Shown here: positions 8,795 to 18,300 of the stretch, in pieces
How positions within the stretch are numbered: position 1 is the stretch's first letter
Layout of the letters: every line of letters starts with the position of its first letter
NCBI RefSeq assembly: GCF_040676675.1
Contig: NZ_JBFAPK010000007.1
Span: forward strand, 1-64,000
Direction: 5' to 3'
DNA length: 64,000 bases
Source: JBFAPK01 sp040676675
Lineage (GTDB): Bacteria; Actinomycetota; Actinomycetes; Mycobacteriales; Micromonosporaceae
Notes under the pieces: model-generated
What the model was told of the DNA's origin: nothing
Seen by the model: the letters and a program-made list of their open reading frames with translations, nothing else
Databases searched by the model: none
Translations under genes and position numbers: made by a program

Positions 8795-9280
8795 ATGCGC
8801 TGGGAGGAGAAGGACGAGGACGAGCCGGAGCCGACCATCCGGATCCGTCCCTACCTGCAGGCGTCGTCCCCGGTCGAGCCCGTCGCCCGGCCGGTGGCGG
8901 GCGAGACCGGCCAGCCACCGGCCGCGACTCCCGCCCAGGGGCCGCGCCCGTTCGTACTGACCTCGGGCCGGGTCGCGGGCGTCGATCCGGCGATCACCCT
9001 GGAGACGCAGGTGACGGCCCGCCTGATCGGCCTGGACTGGGACTCGCCGGAGCTGGCCCGGCTCTCGCCCGAGTCGCGGAGCATCGTGCTGCTCTGCGCC
9101 GAGCCGCTCTCCGTGGCGGAGCTCTCCGCCCGGCTGCGGTTGCACCTCGGGGTGACGAAGGTCCTGGTCGGCGACCTGCGGGCCGCCGGCCACCTGGACG
9201 TACACACCCGCGACATCGACGAAACCCCCGACCCCGACCTCATTCTGCGAGTGATCGATGGACTCCGCGCGATCTCCTGA
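8795..9280 (+). CDS. cvnC: DUF742 domain protein (CvnC type)
   Basis: 161 residues. The N-terminal third is charged and Pro-rich. The DUF742 core starts around residue 45 (PFVLTSGRVAGVDPAITLETQV) and ends with the usual winged-helix-like part (LSVAELSARLRLHLGVTKVLVGDL). The ATG has a GAGGAGA ribosome binding site 5 nt upstream. The gene overlaps the GTPase gene by 23 nt. DUF742 proteins are the third conservon member; their biochemical role is not settled. Confidence 0.92.
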   Translation: MRWEEKDEDEPEPTIRIRPYLQASSPVEPVARPVAGETGQPPAATPAQGPRPFVLTSGRVAGVDPAITLETQVTARLIGLDWDSPELARLSPESRSIVLLCAEPLSVAELSARLRLHLGVTKVLVGDLRAAGHLDVHTRDIDETPDPDLILRVIDGLRAIS

Positions 9281-10064
9281 GCGGCCGGTCGGCCCGCTGA
9301 CCGGCTCGTCCCCCAACAGCGTCCCGGGCCGGTACGGCCAGCCCGGCGGACCCGGTGCCGCCGCCGGCCGGGCCGCGGCTGCCGCCCGCGGCGTGGCCAG
9401 CCCCGTCGCGGGGTCCGGCGGCGCGGTGCCGGCCGGGATCGGGCCGATACCCCGGCACGCCGCTCCCGCGCCCGCCGGCACCGGCGGCGCCCCCGGCGGA
9501 CGCGGCGCCCCCGTCCCCGTGAAGATCCTCGTCGCGGGTGGCTTCGGGGTGGGCAAGACCACCACCGTCGGCTCCATCTCCGACATCGCGCCGCTGACCA
9601 CGGAGGCGGAGATGACGGACGCCGCCATCGGCATCGACGATCCCGGTGCCGGGTCGACGAAGACCACCACGACCGTGGCGATGGACTTCGGCAGCGTCAC
9701 CATCGACCAGACCCTCAAGCTCTACCTGTTCGGTACGCCGGGGCAGTCCCGGTTCGGCTTCATGTGGGACGACCTGGCCCGGGGCGCCCTCGGCGCGCTC
9801 GTCGTCGTCGACAGCGCCCGGCTCGACGACTGCTACCCGGCGATCGACTACTTCGAGCGCGCCGAGCTGCCCTTCGTCGTCGGCGTCAACGCCTTCCACG
9901 GCCAGCTGGCGCACGACCTGCCCTCGATCCGCTGGGCGCTGGCGATCGGCGACCACATCCCGCTGGTGAGGTTCGACGCCCGGGACCGACTCTCCGTACG
10001 CGACGCGCTGCTGGCCGTACTGGACAAAGCCCTGAACCGGGCGATCCGGCAACGATCCGGCTAA
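9258..10064 (+). CDS. cvnD: Conservon small GTPase / ATP-GTP binding protein (CvnD type)
   Basis: 268 residues. A Gly/Ala/Pro-rich N-terminus of about 85 residues is unusually long for the family. The GTPase core follows, with P-loop GGFGVGKTTTV, switch segment FGTPGQSRF, and a VGVNAFHG strand in the place of the NKxD base-recognition motif (the usual Lys and Asp are absent). This is the output GTPase of the conservon, controlled by the roadblock and DUF742 proteins encoded upstream. It may start further in than the ATG used here, because the low-complexity head is not needed for the fold. No cytochrome P450 gene follows, unlike some Streptomyces conservons. Confidence 0.9.
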   Translation: MDSARSPERPVGPLTGSSPNSVPGRYGQPGGPGAAAGRAAAAARGVASPVAGSGGAVPAGIGPIPRHAAPAPAGTGGAPGGRGAPVPVKILVAGGFGVGKTTTVGSISDIAPLTTEAEMTDAAIGIDDPGAGSTKTTTTVAMDFGSVTIDQTLKLYLFGTPGQSRFGFMWDDLARGALGALVVVDSARLDDCYPAIDYFERAELPFVVGVNAFHGQLAHDLPSIRWALAIGDHIPLVRFDARDRLSVRDALLAVLDKALNRAIRQRSG

Positions 10065-10301
10065 ACCGTTGTGTCGATCATGCCCCGTTCCGTGCAATGG
10101 TCAACAATGATCGCTGGAATGGTTCGGCGGGCCCCTGTTATACAGAACGCGACATAGAGGGGTGCCACCGGACGAGCTACACGGTGGCCCCGCGCACGGG
10201 TGCGCCGGCGGCCACCGGTCCCCACCGGCACCCGTCTGCCCGACGGGTCGGGCGGAGACTCCGCCCGCGCCCGGCCAGTCCACCGGGAAGGAGGTTCTGT
10301 A

Positions 10302-10715
10302 GTGCGGGAACTCGACGACGCGCTGGCCAAGATGGCCCGGCGCGAGGAGCTGGAGCGACGCCTGTCGGAGCAGGCCGCCGAGGGGCAGAACGGCACCGAG
10401 GAAGTGATCGAGGCCATCCGCCGAGTAGTCGCGCAGCATCCCGCGCTGGCTGTCCGGGTCTGGGTACAGGAGGGACCGGCCGCCACCGAGGGCCGGATCA
10501 TCTGGTCCGGCGGCACGGTCAGTAGCAGTGTGCAGGCCCTGGACACCAGCGGTCCGGGCGAACCCGTCCCGGCCCCCGCCCCGGCCCCCGGCTGGCCCGC
10601 CCCGGCGCCCGCGTACCCGTCGGGCGCGGTCCCCGGCACCGGCGACGCGGCGTCGCGCCTGGCCGAGATGATCCGGCGCGACCCGTCGCTGCTCGACACC
10701 GACCGGCGCGCCTGA
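10302..10715 (+). CDS. Small conserved hypothetical protein
   Basis: 137 residues from a GTG with a strong ribosome binding site (AAGGAGG, 7 nt upstream), which decides the start. The N-terminal half has a charged helix (LDDALAKMARREELERRLSEQ) followed by a short alpha/beta segment with Trp residues. A Pro/Ala linker and a final helix (ASRLAEMIRRDPSLLD) complete it. I do not recognise the family. It lies 237 nt after cvnD with a lower-GC stretch between (about 10065-10160) and so probably has its own promoter. A strong hairpin follows it. Confidence 0.75.
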   Translation: MRELDDALAKMARREELERRLSEQAAEGQNGTEEVIEAIRRVVAQHPALAVRVWVQEGPAATEGRIIWSGGTVSSSVQALDTSGPGEPVPAPAPAPGWPAPAPAYPSGAVPGTGDAASRLAEMIRRDPSLLDTDRRA

Positions 10716-10740
10716 CCGGCGGGTCCGACCCTGACGTAGA

Positions 10741-10783
10741 GAAGGGGCCCTGTCGTCCGAGGCGGCGACGACGGGGCCCCTTC
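10741..10783 (+). terminator. Strong hairpin terminator after the hypothetical gene
   Basis: A stem of about 17 bp (GAAGGGGCCCTGTCGTC pairing with GACGACGGGGCCCCTTC, one G-T pair) closes a loop of about 9 nt. It starts 26 nt after the stop at 10715 and ends before the AAA ATPase gene. There is no T tract, as is usual in high-GC actinomycetes. Confidence 0.75.
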
Positions 10784-10827
10784 CGCACCCGCCGGGCGGA
10801 CGGTGGCCGGACGGCTACGCTCGGGCC

Positions 10828-13032
10828 GTGGCGGATCCGGATCTCACTCTCACCGCGAGCCTGCGACCGGCGGCGCTGGACGCCCGCCGGGGCATCGTCC
10901 GGCTGCACCCGGAGGTACTCACCGCGCTGGGGCTGCGCCCCGGTGACCCGGTCCGGCTGACCGGCCGCCGGGTCACCGCCGGCATCGCGGCCCGCGCCGA
11001 ACCGGCCGCCGGGCGGGGACTGCTCCACGCCGACGACCTCATGCTCGGCAACCTCGGCGTACGCGCCGGCGGGCAGGTGGCGGTGGCGCCCCTGCCCGTG
11101 GTCGCCGCGCGGCTGGTGACGCTCGCCGGCCCGCCCGAGGTGGCCGCCGCGGTCACGCCGGAGATGCTCCGCCTCGCGCTGCTCGGCAAGATGGTCACCG
11201 CCGGGGACGACGTCTCCCTGCTCCCGCAGGACGTGGTTCCCGACGCGTCGGTACGCAGCCTGGTGGAGGCGGCCCGGCGCAGCCTCTCCAACGCGCTCGG
11301 GTACGCCTGGACCAGCGCGCTGCTCACCGTCGCGGACGCCGAACCCGCCGGCTCGGCCCTGGTGACCATGGACACGGTGGTCGGCTGGGAACACGGCCCG
11401 GTCACGCACGGCTCCACCGGGGCCGACGTACGCCCGGCCGGCGCCGCCGCCGCGCCGGCCGAACCCGCGCCCAGCCTGGAGGAGCTGCCCGGCCTGCGGG
11501 CACAGGCCCAGCAGCTGGCCGAGCTGCTCGACCTCGGCTTCCACCACCGCGAGGTGCTGGACCGGATCGGCACCGACATCTCGCTCGGCGTGCTGGTCAG
11601 CGGTCCGCCCGGATCGGGCAAGTCCGCCCTGGTACGCGCCGTGGCGCACGCCGTCGGCGCGCGGGTGGAGTCGCTCTGGGCGCCCGAGATCGCGGCCCTG
11701 GCGAACGATCCCGCGGCGCGGCGGCTGCGCGAGGTCGCGGCGTCGGTACGGGCCAGCCCGCCGGCGGTGCTGCTGGTCGGAGACGTCGAGGCGCTGGCGC
11801 CGCGCGACCAGCCCGGTCCCCTGGCGACCGTGTTCCGCCAGGTGATCGCCGAGACGGTCCGGGCCGGCGCCGCCGTGGTCTGCACCACCGGCCGGCCCGA
11901 GGCGGTCGACCCGGCGCTGCGCGCCCCCGACCTGCTCTCGCTGGAGATCGCGGTACCGCTGCCGGACGCGGCGCTGCGCCGGGAGCAGCTGACCGTACTG
12001 ACCCGGGAGATGCCGGTCGCCGAGGACGTACGCCTCGACGAGGTGGCCGCCCGTACCCCCGGTTTCGTCGCCGCCGACCTGGCCGCGCTGGTCCGCGAGG
12101 CCGGGGTGCGCGCCGCGCTGCGGCAGAAGTCGGCGACCGCGCCGACGGTCGCCATGGCCGATTTCGCGGCGGCGCTGGAGGTGGTCCGGCCGACGTCGAT
12201 GTCCTCCTCGACGCTGGAGCTGGCGGCGGTGACCCTGGACGACGTCGGCGACCTGGTCGAGGTCAAGCAGGTGCTGACCGAGTCGGTGCTCTGGCCGCTC
12301 AGCTACCCGGACACCTTCGCCCGCCTCGGGGTGCAGCCGCCGCGCGGGGTGCTCCTCTACGGACCGCCCGGCTGCGGCAAGACGTACCTGGTCACCGCGC
12401 TGGCCGGCACCGGGCGGGCGAACGTGCTCTCGGTAAAGGGCGCCGAGCTGCTGTCGAAGTGGGTGGGCGAGAGCGAACGGGCGGTACGCGAGCTGTTCCG
12501 CCGCGCCCGCGAGGCCGCCCCGACGCTGATCTTCCTGGACGAGGTGGACGCGCTCGCCCCGGTACGCGGACAGGCCAGCGACGGGGGCACCACCGACCGG
12601 GTGGTGGCCGCGCTGCTGACCGAGCTGGACGGGGTGGAGGCGCTGCGCAACGTCGTGGTCGTCGGCGCGACCAACCGGCCGGACCTGGTGGACCCGGCGC
12701 TGCTGCGCCCCGGCCGGCTGGAGCGGCTGGTCTACGTACCGCCGCCGGACGCCGCGGCCCGGGGCGAGATCCTCAAGGCCGCCGCGCGGTCGGTGCCGCT
12801 CGCCCCGGACGTGGACCTCGCCGGGCTGGCCGGCTCGCTGGACGGCTTCTCGGCCGCCGACTGCGCCGCCCTGGTGCGCGAGGCGGCGCTGGCGGCGATG
12901 CGGGAGTCGCTGGAGGCGTCGACGGTGACGGCCGCGCACGTGGCGACGGCCCGGCGGCGGGTCCGCCCGTCGCTCGACCCGGCCCAGGTGGCGTGGCTGG
13001 CGGCGTACGCGGAGTCGCACGCCGTGGGTTGA
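10828..13032 (+). CDS. CDC48/VCP-like AAA family ATPase with two AAA domains
   Basis: 734 residues, GTG start. The N-terminal region (about 5-90) resembles the double-psi beta-barrel substrate-binding domain of CDC48. D1 has Walker A GPPGSGKSAL near residue 259. In place of Walker B it has LLVGDVEALAP, where the usual hhhhDE reads VGD. D2 has Walker A GPPGCGKTYL near 512 and canonical Walker B LIFLDEVDALAP near 568. It also has the expected NRPDLVDPALLRPGRLE segment. D2 is therefore the likely motor, while D1 may bind ATP without efficient hydrolysis. The protein probably unfolds or remodels cytoplasmic proteins; partners are unknown. It stands alone between terminator-like sequence and a convergent gene. 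Confidence 0.9.
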   Translation: MADPDLTLTASLRPAALDARRGIVRLHPEVLTALGLRPGDPVRLTGRRVTAGIAARAEPAAGRGLLHADDLMLGNLGVRAGGQVAVAPLPVVAARLVTLAGPPEVAAAVTPEMLRLALLGKMVTAGDDVSLLPQDVVPDASVRSLVEAARRSLSNALGYAWTSALLTVADAEPAGSALVTMDTVVGWEHGPVTHGSTGADVRPAGAAAAPAEPAPSLEELPGLRAQAQQLAELLDLGFHHREVLDRIGTDISLGVLVSGPPGSGKSALVRAVAHAVGARVESLWAPEIAALANDPAARRLREVAASVRASPPAVLLVGDVEALAPRDQPGPLATVFRQVIAETVRAGAAVVCTTGRPEAVDPALRAPDLLSLEIAVPLPDAALRREQLTVLTREMPVAEDVRLDEVAARTPGFVAADLAALVREAGVRAALRQKSATAPTVAMADFAAALEVVRPTSMSSSTLELAAVTLDDVGDLVEVKQVLTESVLWPLSYPDTFARLGVQPPRGVLLYGPPGCGKTYLVTALAGTGRANVLSVKGAELLSKWVGESERAVRELFRRAREAAPTLIFLDEVDALAPVRGQASDGGTTDRVVAALLTELDGVEALRNVVVVGATNRPDLVDPALLRPGRLERLVYVPPPDAAARGEILKAAARSVPLAPDVDLAGLAGSLDGFSAADCAALVREAALAAMRESLEASTVTAAHVATARRRVRPSLDPAQVAWLAAYAESHAVG

Positions 13033-13368
13033 GCTACCGGGCGGTTCGCGTACGGAGTTGGGCGGCTCCCACACGCCCGCCCGCGCGTGGTCGGGGCGGC
13101 ATGCCCGCGGGCTGACCGGTGGGTTCGTCCTCCCCGTGGCGGGCCGGAAAGTAAGTCGCTGATTCCCTCTACATCTTCCATGGCGTGATCACAACGAATT
13201 CGATGTGGAGAGGAAAGAGCGAACCACTTTCGCCAGGGTCACCCTACGTGTCTGCGCGAAGCGGGCCGGCCTGGACGGCGGGCGCGTAGAACGTCCAGCC
13301 CCAACCCTCGGCGACCCGGCCACCGTGGGCAGGTCCCGCATGATCCCGGCATTCGCCGCGTCGCGGGG
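13033..13368. other. Gene-free stretch between convergent genes
   Basis: 336 bp between the convergent AAA ATPase and acetyltransferase genes. It includes a lower-GC patch (about 13145-13215) but no convincing coding frame or strong hairpin. Confidence 0.4.
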
Positions 13369-13920
13369 TCAGGGCAGTAGGCGGATCTCGGCGTGTACGG
13401 CCCCGTCGTCGTGGTGCAGCACGGCGCCGCACTTGCGCAGCACCCCGAGGGCGGCCGCGTTGGCCGCGGTGGTCTCCGCGACCACGACGCTGACGCCGTT
13501 GCGCTCGGCCTCGACCAGCAGCTCACGCAGGGCGGCCAGGCCGATGCCCTGGCCCCGGGCCGACTGGCCGAGCCACATCCCCGTCTCCACCATGCCCGGC
13601 TCGTCCCGGCGGCTCATCCGGATCATGCCGACCACGTCCTCGTCGGCCAGGATCGCGTACATCAGGGTGCGGGTCGGGCCGTCGAGGCCGGCGAAGCTGG
13701 CGCGGTAGAACTCGCGGAACGCGTCCCGGCGCGCCTGTGACCAGCCGGCCGGCGCCTCGACCGGCGGCATCACCTCGCCCGGCTCCGCCTCGGCGACCGC
13801 CACCGAGAGCAGCGGTTCCAGGACCTGCTCGTCCATCGGCGTCAGCCGCACCCTGCCCGTCACCAGCCGCAGTTTTCCGCGCCCGGGAGGGGTCGTCCAC
13901 CGGTTTCGCCCGACGGCCAC
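13369..13920 (-). CDS. GNAT family N-acetyltransferase
   Basis: 183 residues if the GTG at 13920 is used. A later GTG before TGRVRLTPMDEQ, or the ATG of MDEQ, would remove up to 28 residues and fits the fold equally well. The GNAT acetyl-CoA binding loop is clear (LGQSARGQGIGLAAL), followed by the VAETTAANAAALGVLRKCG segment. It transfers an acetyl group from acetyl-CoA to an unknown amine. It stands alone, and the sequence gives no hint of the substrate. Confidence 0.85.
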   Translation of the reverse strand: MAVGRNRWTTPPGRGKLRLVTGRVRLTPMDEQVLEPLLSVAVAEAEPGEVMPPVEAPAGWSQARRDAFREFYRASFAGLDGPTRTLMYAILADEDVVGMIRMSRRDEPGMVETGMWLGQSARGQGIGLAALRELLVEAERNGVSVVVAETTAANAAALGVLRKCGAVLHHDDGAVHAEIRLLP

Positions 13921-14400
13921 CGTTCGTCCGGCTAATCGGCCCGGCCGTTCGAGGCCGAGGCCCGGACGGTCGGCGACCCGCCGGCGGGCGCGCGCATCGA
14001 GGACGGTGCCGGCGTGGCGCGGGCCGGAGGTGGCCTGATCGAGTGTCGCGCCTCACGATGATCCGGCCCGCGCGGCGCGCATGATCGGGACGGGGTCAAG
14101 CTTTGCGGGACGTGACACCGCTGCTCAGGGCCGTGAGATCCCGGCTGGGCCCCGGTGCCGCGCGCCCGAGACCAGCGGCTGATCGCCGCTGCCCACAGGC
14201 ACGGAGTCCGGCCCGCGATCCGGGTCGGGCTCCGCGCCCCGCGGGCCGGGCCGACTCCGGTACGGGAGCGCCCGTTCAGCGCCCCCGTACCGGCCCCCCT
14301 GATCACCGGCGGCGCCCGTCGGCAGCCCTCCGGTGGTCGGCCCCCCGACCGACCGGGCATCGCGACCCGCCCCCGTGCCGGGTCACGACCCGCGGCCGGG
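13921..14400. other. Gene-free stretch with one strong hairpin
   Basis: 480 bp lie between the start of the acetyltransferase gene and the end of the next leftward gene. I find no frame with coding character. The promoter of the acetyltransferase gene should lie at its left end, and a hairpin at 14257-14293 is listed separately. Confidence 0.4.
14257..14293 (-). terminator. Hairpin terminator downstream of the Pro-rich membrane protein gene
   Basis: Arms of 15 bp (CCGGTACGGGAGCGC against GCGCCCCCGTACCGG, one mismatch) enclose a 7-nt loop. The hairpin is about 110 nt past the stop of the leftward gene ending at 14401, so it probably terminates that transcript. Confidence 0.6.
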
Positions 14401-15093
14401 TCAGGACACCTTGGCGATGCAGAGCACGAAGTCGCGCGAGGTGCCGGCCTGGTCCTGGGTGAGGATGTCGGTGGCCTCGGTCGAGTCGCAGGCGCTGTCG
14501 GCCAGCGTGCCGTTGCGGCGCAGCAGCACCTTGTAGGCCCCCGGCGCCGAGCACTTCGCGTCGTCGATCTCGTTGTCCTCGCTCATCGTGAGGCAGTCGC
14601 CCTTCTGGAACTGGTCCAGGTCGCCCTCGACCTCCTCCTGGGATGGGCTGGCGCCGGGCGCCGCGGCACCGCTCGCGCGCGGGGCCGGAGCGCTGCCGGT
14701 CGCCAGCGCGGCGGGCGGGTCGGCCTCGGTCGAGGAGTCGTCGCCGCCGACCAGCACCAGCACGGTCCCGAGCCCGCAGATCAGCAGCACCGCGCCGGCG
14801 ACCAGGCCGAGCACGAGCGGCAGCCGGCTGCGCCGGGCGGGCGGGGGCGGCGGGGCGTACTGCGGTGACGGCGCGCCGGCGTACTCGGGCGTGCCGTACT
14901 CCGGTGGCTGACCGTACTGCGGCGCGCCGCCGTACTGGGGGGTGGGCGGCTGGTGCCCGCCGTACGCCGGCGGGTGGGCCGGCGAGCCGGGTGCCGGCGG
15001 GTACGGCGGTCGCCCGCCGGGATCGGCCGGGGTACCGGACTGCGGGGCGGGCCACTGGCCGCCGGGCGCCGGTTCCCCGGGTGCGGGATACAT
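14401..15093 (-). CDS. Single-pass membrane protein with Pro/Tyr/Gln-rich N-terminus
   Basis: 230 residues from an ATG with a GAGAGGG ribosome binding site. The cytoplasmic first 95 residues are rich in Pro, Gly, Tyr and Gln (PQYGGAPQYGQPPEYG). A TM helix follows (about 103-125, LPLVLGLVAGAVLLICGLG), then an Asp/Ser/Ala-rich linker. A small outer domain carries three Cys (DCLTM, DAKCS, DSACDS) plus a final Cys near the C-terminus (FVLCIAKVS), probably disulphide-bonded. This layout is common in actinomycete proteins with a septum-site/LppU-like outer domain. The function is unknown. Divergent from the SARP regulator. Confidence 0.8.
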   Translation of the reverse strand: MYPAPGEPAPGGQWPAPQSGTPADPGGRPPYPPAPGSPAHPPAYGGHQPPTPQYGGAPQYGQPPEYGTPEYAGAPSPQYAPPPPPARRSRLPLVLGLVAGAVLLICGLGTVLVLVGGDDSSTEADPPAALATGSAPAPRASGAAAPGASPSQEEVEGDLDQFQKGDCLTMSEDNEIDDAKCSAPGAYKVLLRRNGTLADSACDSTEATDILTQDQAGTSRDFVLCIAKVS

Positions 15094-15355
15094 GAATTCT
15101 TGCCCTCTCACATGGGATGTGCTGGTCCTGGCCGGCGGCCGGGCGGCTCTGCACCGTACGGCGGATCCTCGCCGGCGGGGTACAGGCAGACGCGACGGGC
15201 AGACGCGAGCCGCGTCCGCGACCGGTCGCACCCGCCCACGAGCCATCGCAGTCTTCCGGTGCCGGCCACATGGCCACCACACACGGAGCACACAGCCAGC
15301 GACCGCCGGCTTGACGCGTAGTACGTTCACTTGTCGGCATCCCTGGGGAGGACGC

Positions 15356-18300
15356 GTGAGGTTCGAGGTGCTCGGCCCGCTCCGGGTGCTGACCCGGGCC
15401 GGAACCGAGGTACCCATCCGCAGCCGGCACGAGCGCACCCTGCTGGCGATCCTGCTGCTGCGGCTCAACGAGCCGGTGACCGTCGACCAGCTGGTGGCCG
15501 CGCTCTGGCCGGAGCGGGCGCCGGCCTCCCACATCTCCAACCTGCATACCTACCTGTCCCGGCTGCGCGCCCGGCTTCAGTCGGAAATCGAGCAGGTCAA
15601 CGGCGTCTACCGGCTGCGGGTACCGGACGACGACGTCGACGTGGCGGTCTTCCGCCGGGAGATCGCCGCGGCCCGGGCGGCGCTGGCCCGGGGCGACGCG
15701 GACGAGGCGGTGCGCGGCTTCCGGCGCGGGCTGGCGCGGTGGCGGGGCGAGCCGCTGGCCGGCCTCGCCGCCGAACCGCTGGCCGCGCAGGTCGCGCAGC
15801 TGGAGGTGGAGCGGCTCGCCGCGATCGAGGAGTGCGTGGACGCCGAACTCGCCCTGGGCGGTGCGGACCTGCCCAGCGAGGTGCTGACCCGGCTGCACGG
15901 GCTGGTGGCCGAGCATCCGCTGCGGGAGCGGCTGCACGGGCAGCTGATGGTGGCGCTCTGCCTGACGGGCCGGCGGGCGGACGCGCTCGCGGCGTACCAG
16001 CGGGCCCGCGACATCCTGGTGGCGGAGCTGGGCGTGGAGCCGGGGCCGCCCCTGCGCCGGCTGCACCAGGCGATCCTGCGCGGCGAGGAGATCACCCCGC
16101 CGGTGCCGGTACGGCCGCCGGAGCCGGCGCCCGGTTCGGGGCCGGTCTTCCCGGTCTGCCAGCTTCCCCCGGCGCTGGCCGGCTTCGTCGGCCGGGAGGA
16201 GAGCATCGAGCGCGCCTGCGCGCTGGTCGCGCCCCGGGAGACGGCGGTACCGCTGCTGATCGTCTCCGGTCCGCCAGGAGTGGGCAAGAGCGCGCTGGTC
16301 ACCCGGGTGGCACACCGGCTGCGCGAGTCCTTCCCGGACGGTCAGCTCTTCGCCCACCTCGCCGGCTCCGCGGCGCCCCGCGACACCGCCGGCGTCCTCG
16401 CCGACCTGCTCCGCTCCCTCGGCGTGCCCGCCTCGGCCGTACCGCAGGAGCTGCCCGCGCTGACGAACGCCTACCGGGCGGCGCTGGCCGACCGGCGGGT
16501 GCTGGTGGTGCTCGACGACGCCGCCGACCCGGCCCAGGTGCGCGACCTGCTGCCCGGTACGCCCGGCAGCGCCGTGCTGGTGACCGGACGCAGCCGGCTC
16601 TCCGGCCTCACCGACGCCGCGCACCTGCAGCTCGGGCCGTTGAGCGACACCGAGGCGCGGCAGCTGCTGATGCAGGTGGCCGGCCCGGACCGGGTCGCGG
16701 ACGAGCCGGGCGCGGCCGGGCGGATCGCGGCGGCGTGCGGGAATCTGCCGCTGGCGCTGCGCATCGCCGGTACCCGGCTGGCCACCCGGGTCTCCAGCGT
16801 CTCGACCCTGGCCGACCGGCTGGACGACCAGCGCCGGCGGCTCACCGAGCTGGCCGCGAGCGACCAGCAGGTACGGGCCAGCCTGGCGCTGAGCGTGCAG
16901 GCGCTGTCGGAGCCGGCGCGGGCCGCCTTCGCCCTGCTGCACCTGATCGGGCCGGTCGACTTCGCGGGCTGGCCGGTGGCCGCCCTGCTCGGCCGCCCGG
17001 ACGCCGAGGACGTGCTCGGCGAGCTGGTCGAGGCCAGCCTGCTCGAACCGGTGCACCCGGACCGCGGCGAGATCCGGTACCGGCTGCACGACCTGCTCCG
17101 CGTCTACAGCGCCGAGCTGGGCGGCGAGGCGGTGCCGTCCGGCCCGGCACCGGCCGGCGCGGTGACGCCGGCATCGGCACCGGACGGCGCGGTGACGCCG
17201 ATATCGGCACCGGGCAGTGCGGAGGCGCCGGCGGAGGCGGTCCGCCGGCTGATGGTCGCGACCGTCTTCCTGGCCGGGACCGCCGCGAGCCGGCTGCCGC
17301 GTACGCTGCCGTGGGCCCGCCGGACCGGGACGGTGCCGGCCGTACCGCTGCCGGCGGCGGTGGTCGAGCGGGCCCGTACCGCCGCCGCCGACTGGCTGGG
17401 CGAGGAGCGGTCGTACCTGGTCGCGGTCGCCGCCGCCGGGCAGGCGGCCGGGGCGGACCGGGAGGCGCTGCTGCTCGCCGAGCGGATCGCCCCGTACCTC
17501 TGGGTCAACGGCTACTGGGCCGACCTGCGTACGGTGCAGCGGCTGGCCCGGCGCGCGGCGGAGGCGACCGGCGACGCGCCGGCGGGCGCCCGGATGGAGC
17601 ACATCGCCGGCGTGCTGCACCTGGTGGGCGGCGACCCGCTCGCCGCCGACGCGGCCTTCGCGGCCAGCCGCGCCACCTTCGAACGGCTCGGCGACCGGCA
17701 CGGGCTCGCCTGCGTCCTCGCCGACCAGGCGGTGGTGCGCGGCACGTACCGGCAGGGGGCCGAGGAGTCGGTCCGGCTCGCCGAGCGCGCCCTCGAACTC
17801 TTCGAGGCCGAGGGCGACCAGCTCGCCGCCATCCTGACCGCGCCGGCGCTCTCGGCCGCGCTGCGCCGGCTGGGCCGGTTCGCGGCGGCGCTGGAGATCG
17901 ACGAGTCGGCCACGGTACGGGCCTGCCGGATCGACGCCGCGCCGATCGTGGTGGCCCGCTGCCTGACCGCGCTGGCGCTGACCCGGCTGTTGCGCGACCG
18001 CCTCGCCGGGGCGTACTCGGCCGCGCGCGGCGCGACGGAGCTGCTCCGGGCCGCCGGGGAGCGGTACGTGCTGGTCGCCGCGCTGCACCACCTGGCCCTG
18101 GCCGCCACCGGGCTGGGTCGCCGCGCGGAGGCGGTCCGGCTGCTCGCCGAGGGGCACGGGCTCGCGGTGCAGCTCGGGGACCGGTTCCGGGCGGCGCGCC
18201 TGGAACGCGACCTCGCCGCCGCCCGGGTGGGCGACGGCGACGCGGCGGCGGCCGTACCGGTCCTGCGCCGGTGCCTGCGCATTTTCGAGGAGACGGGGTA

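Noticed and set aside
14103..14462. Rightward open frame in the gap after the acetyltransferase gene
   Set aside because: Arg/Pro-rich shadow-type composition, crosses a strong hairpin and overlaps the end of a well-supported gene.
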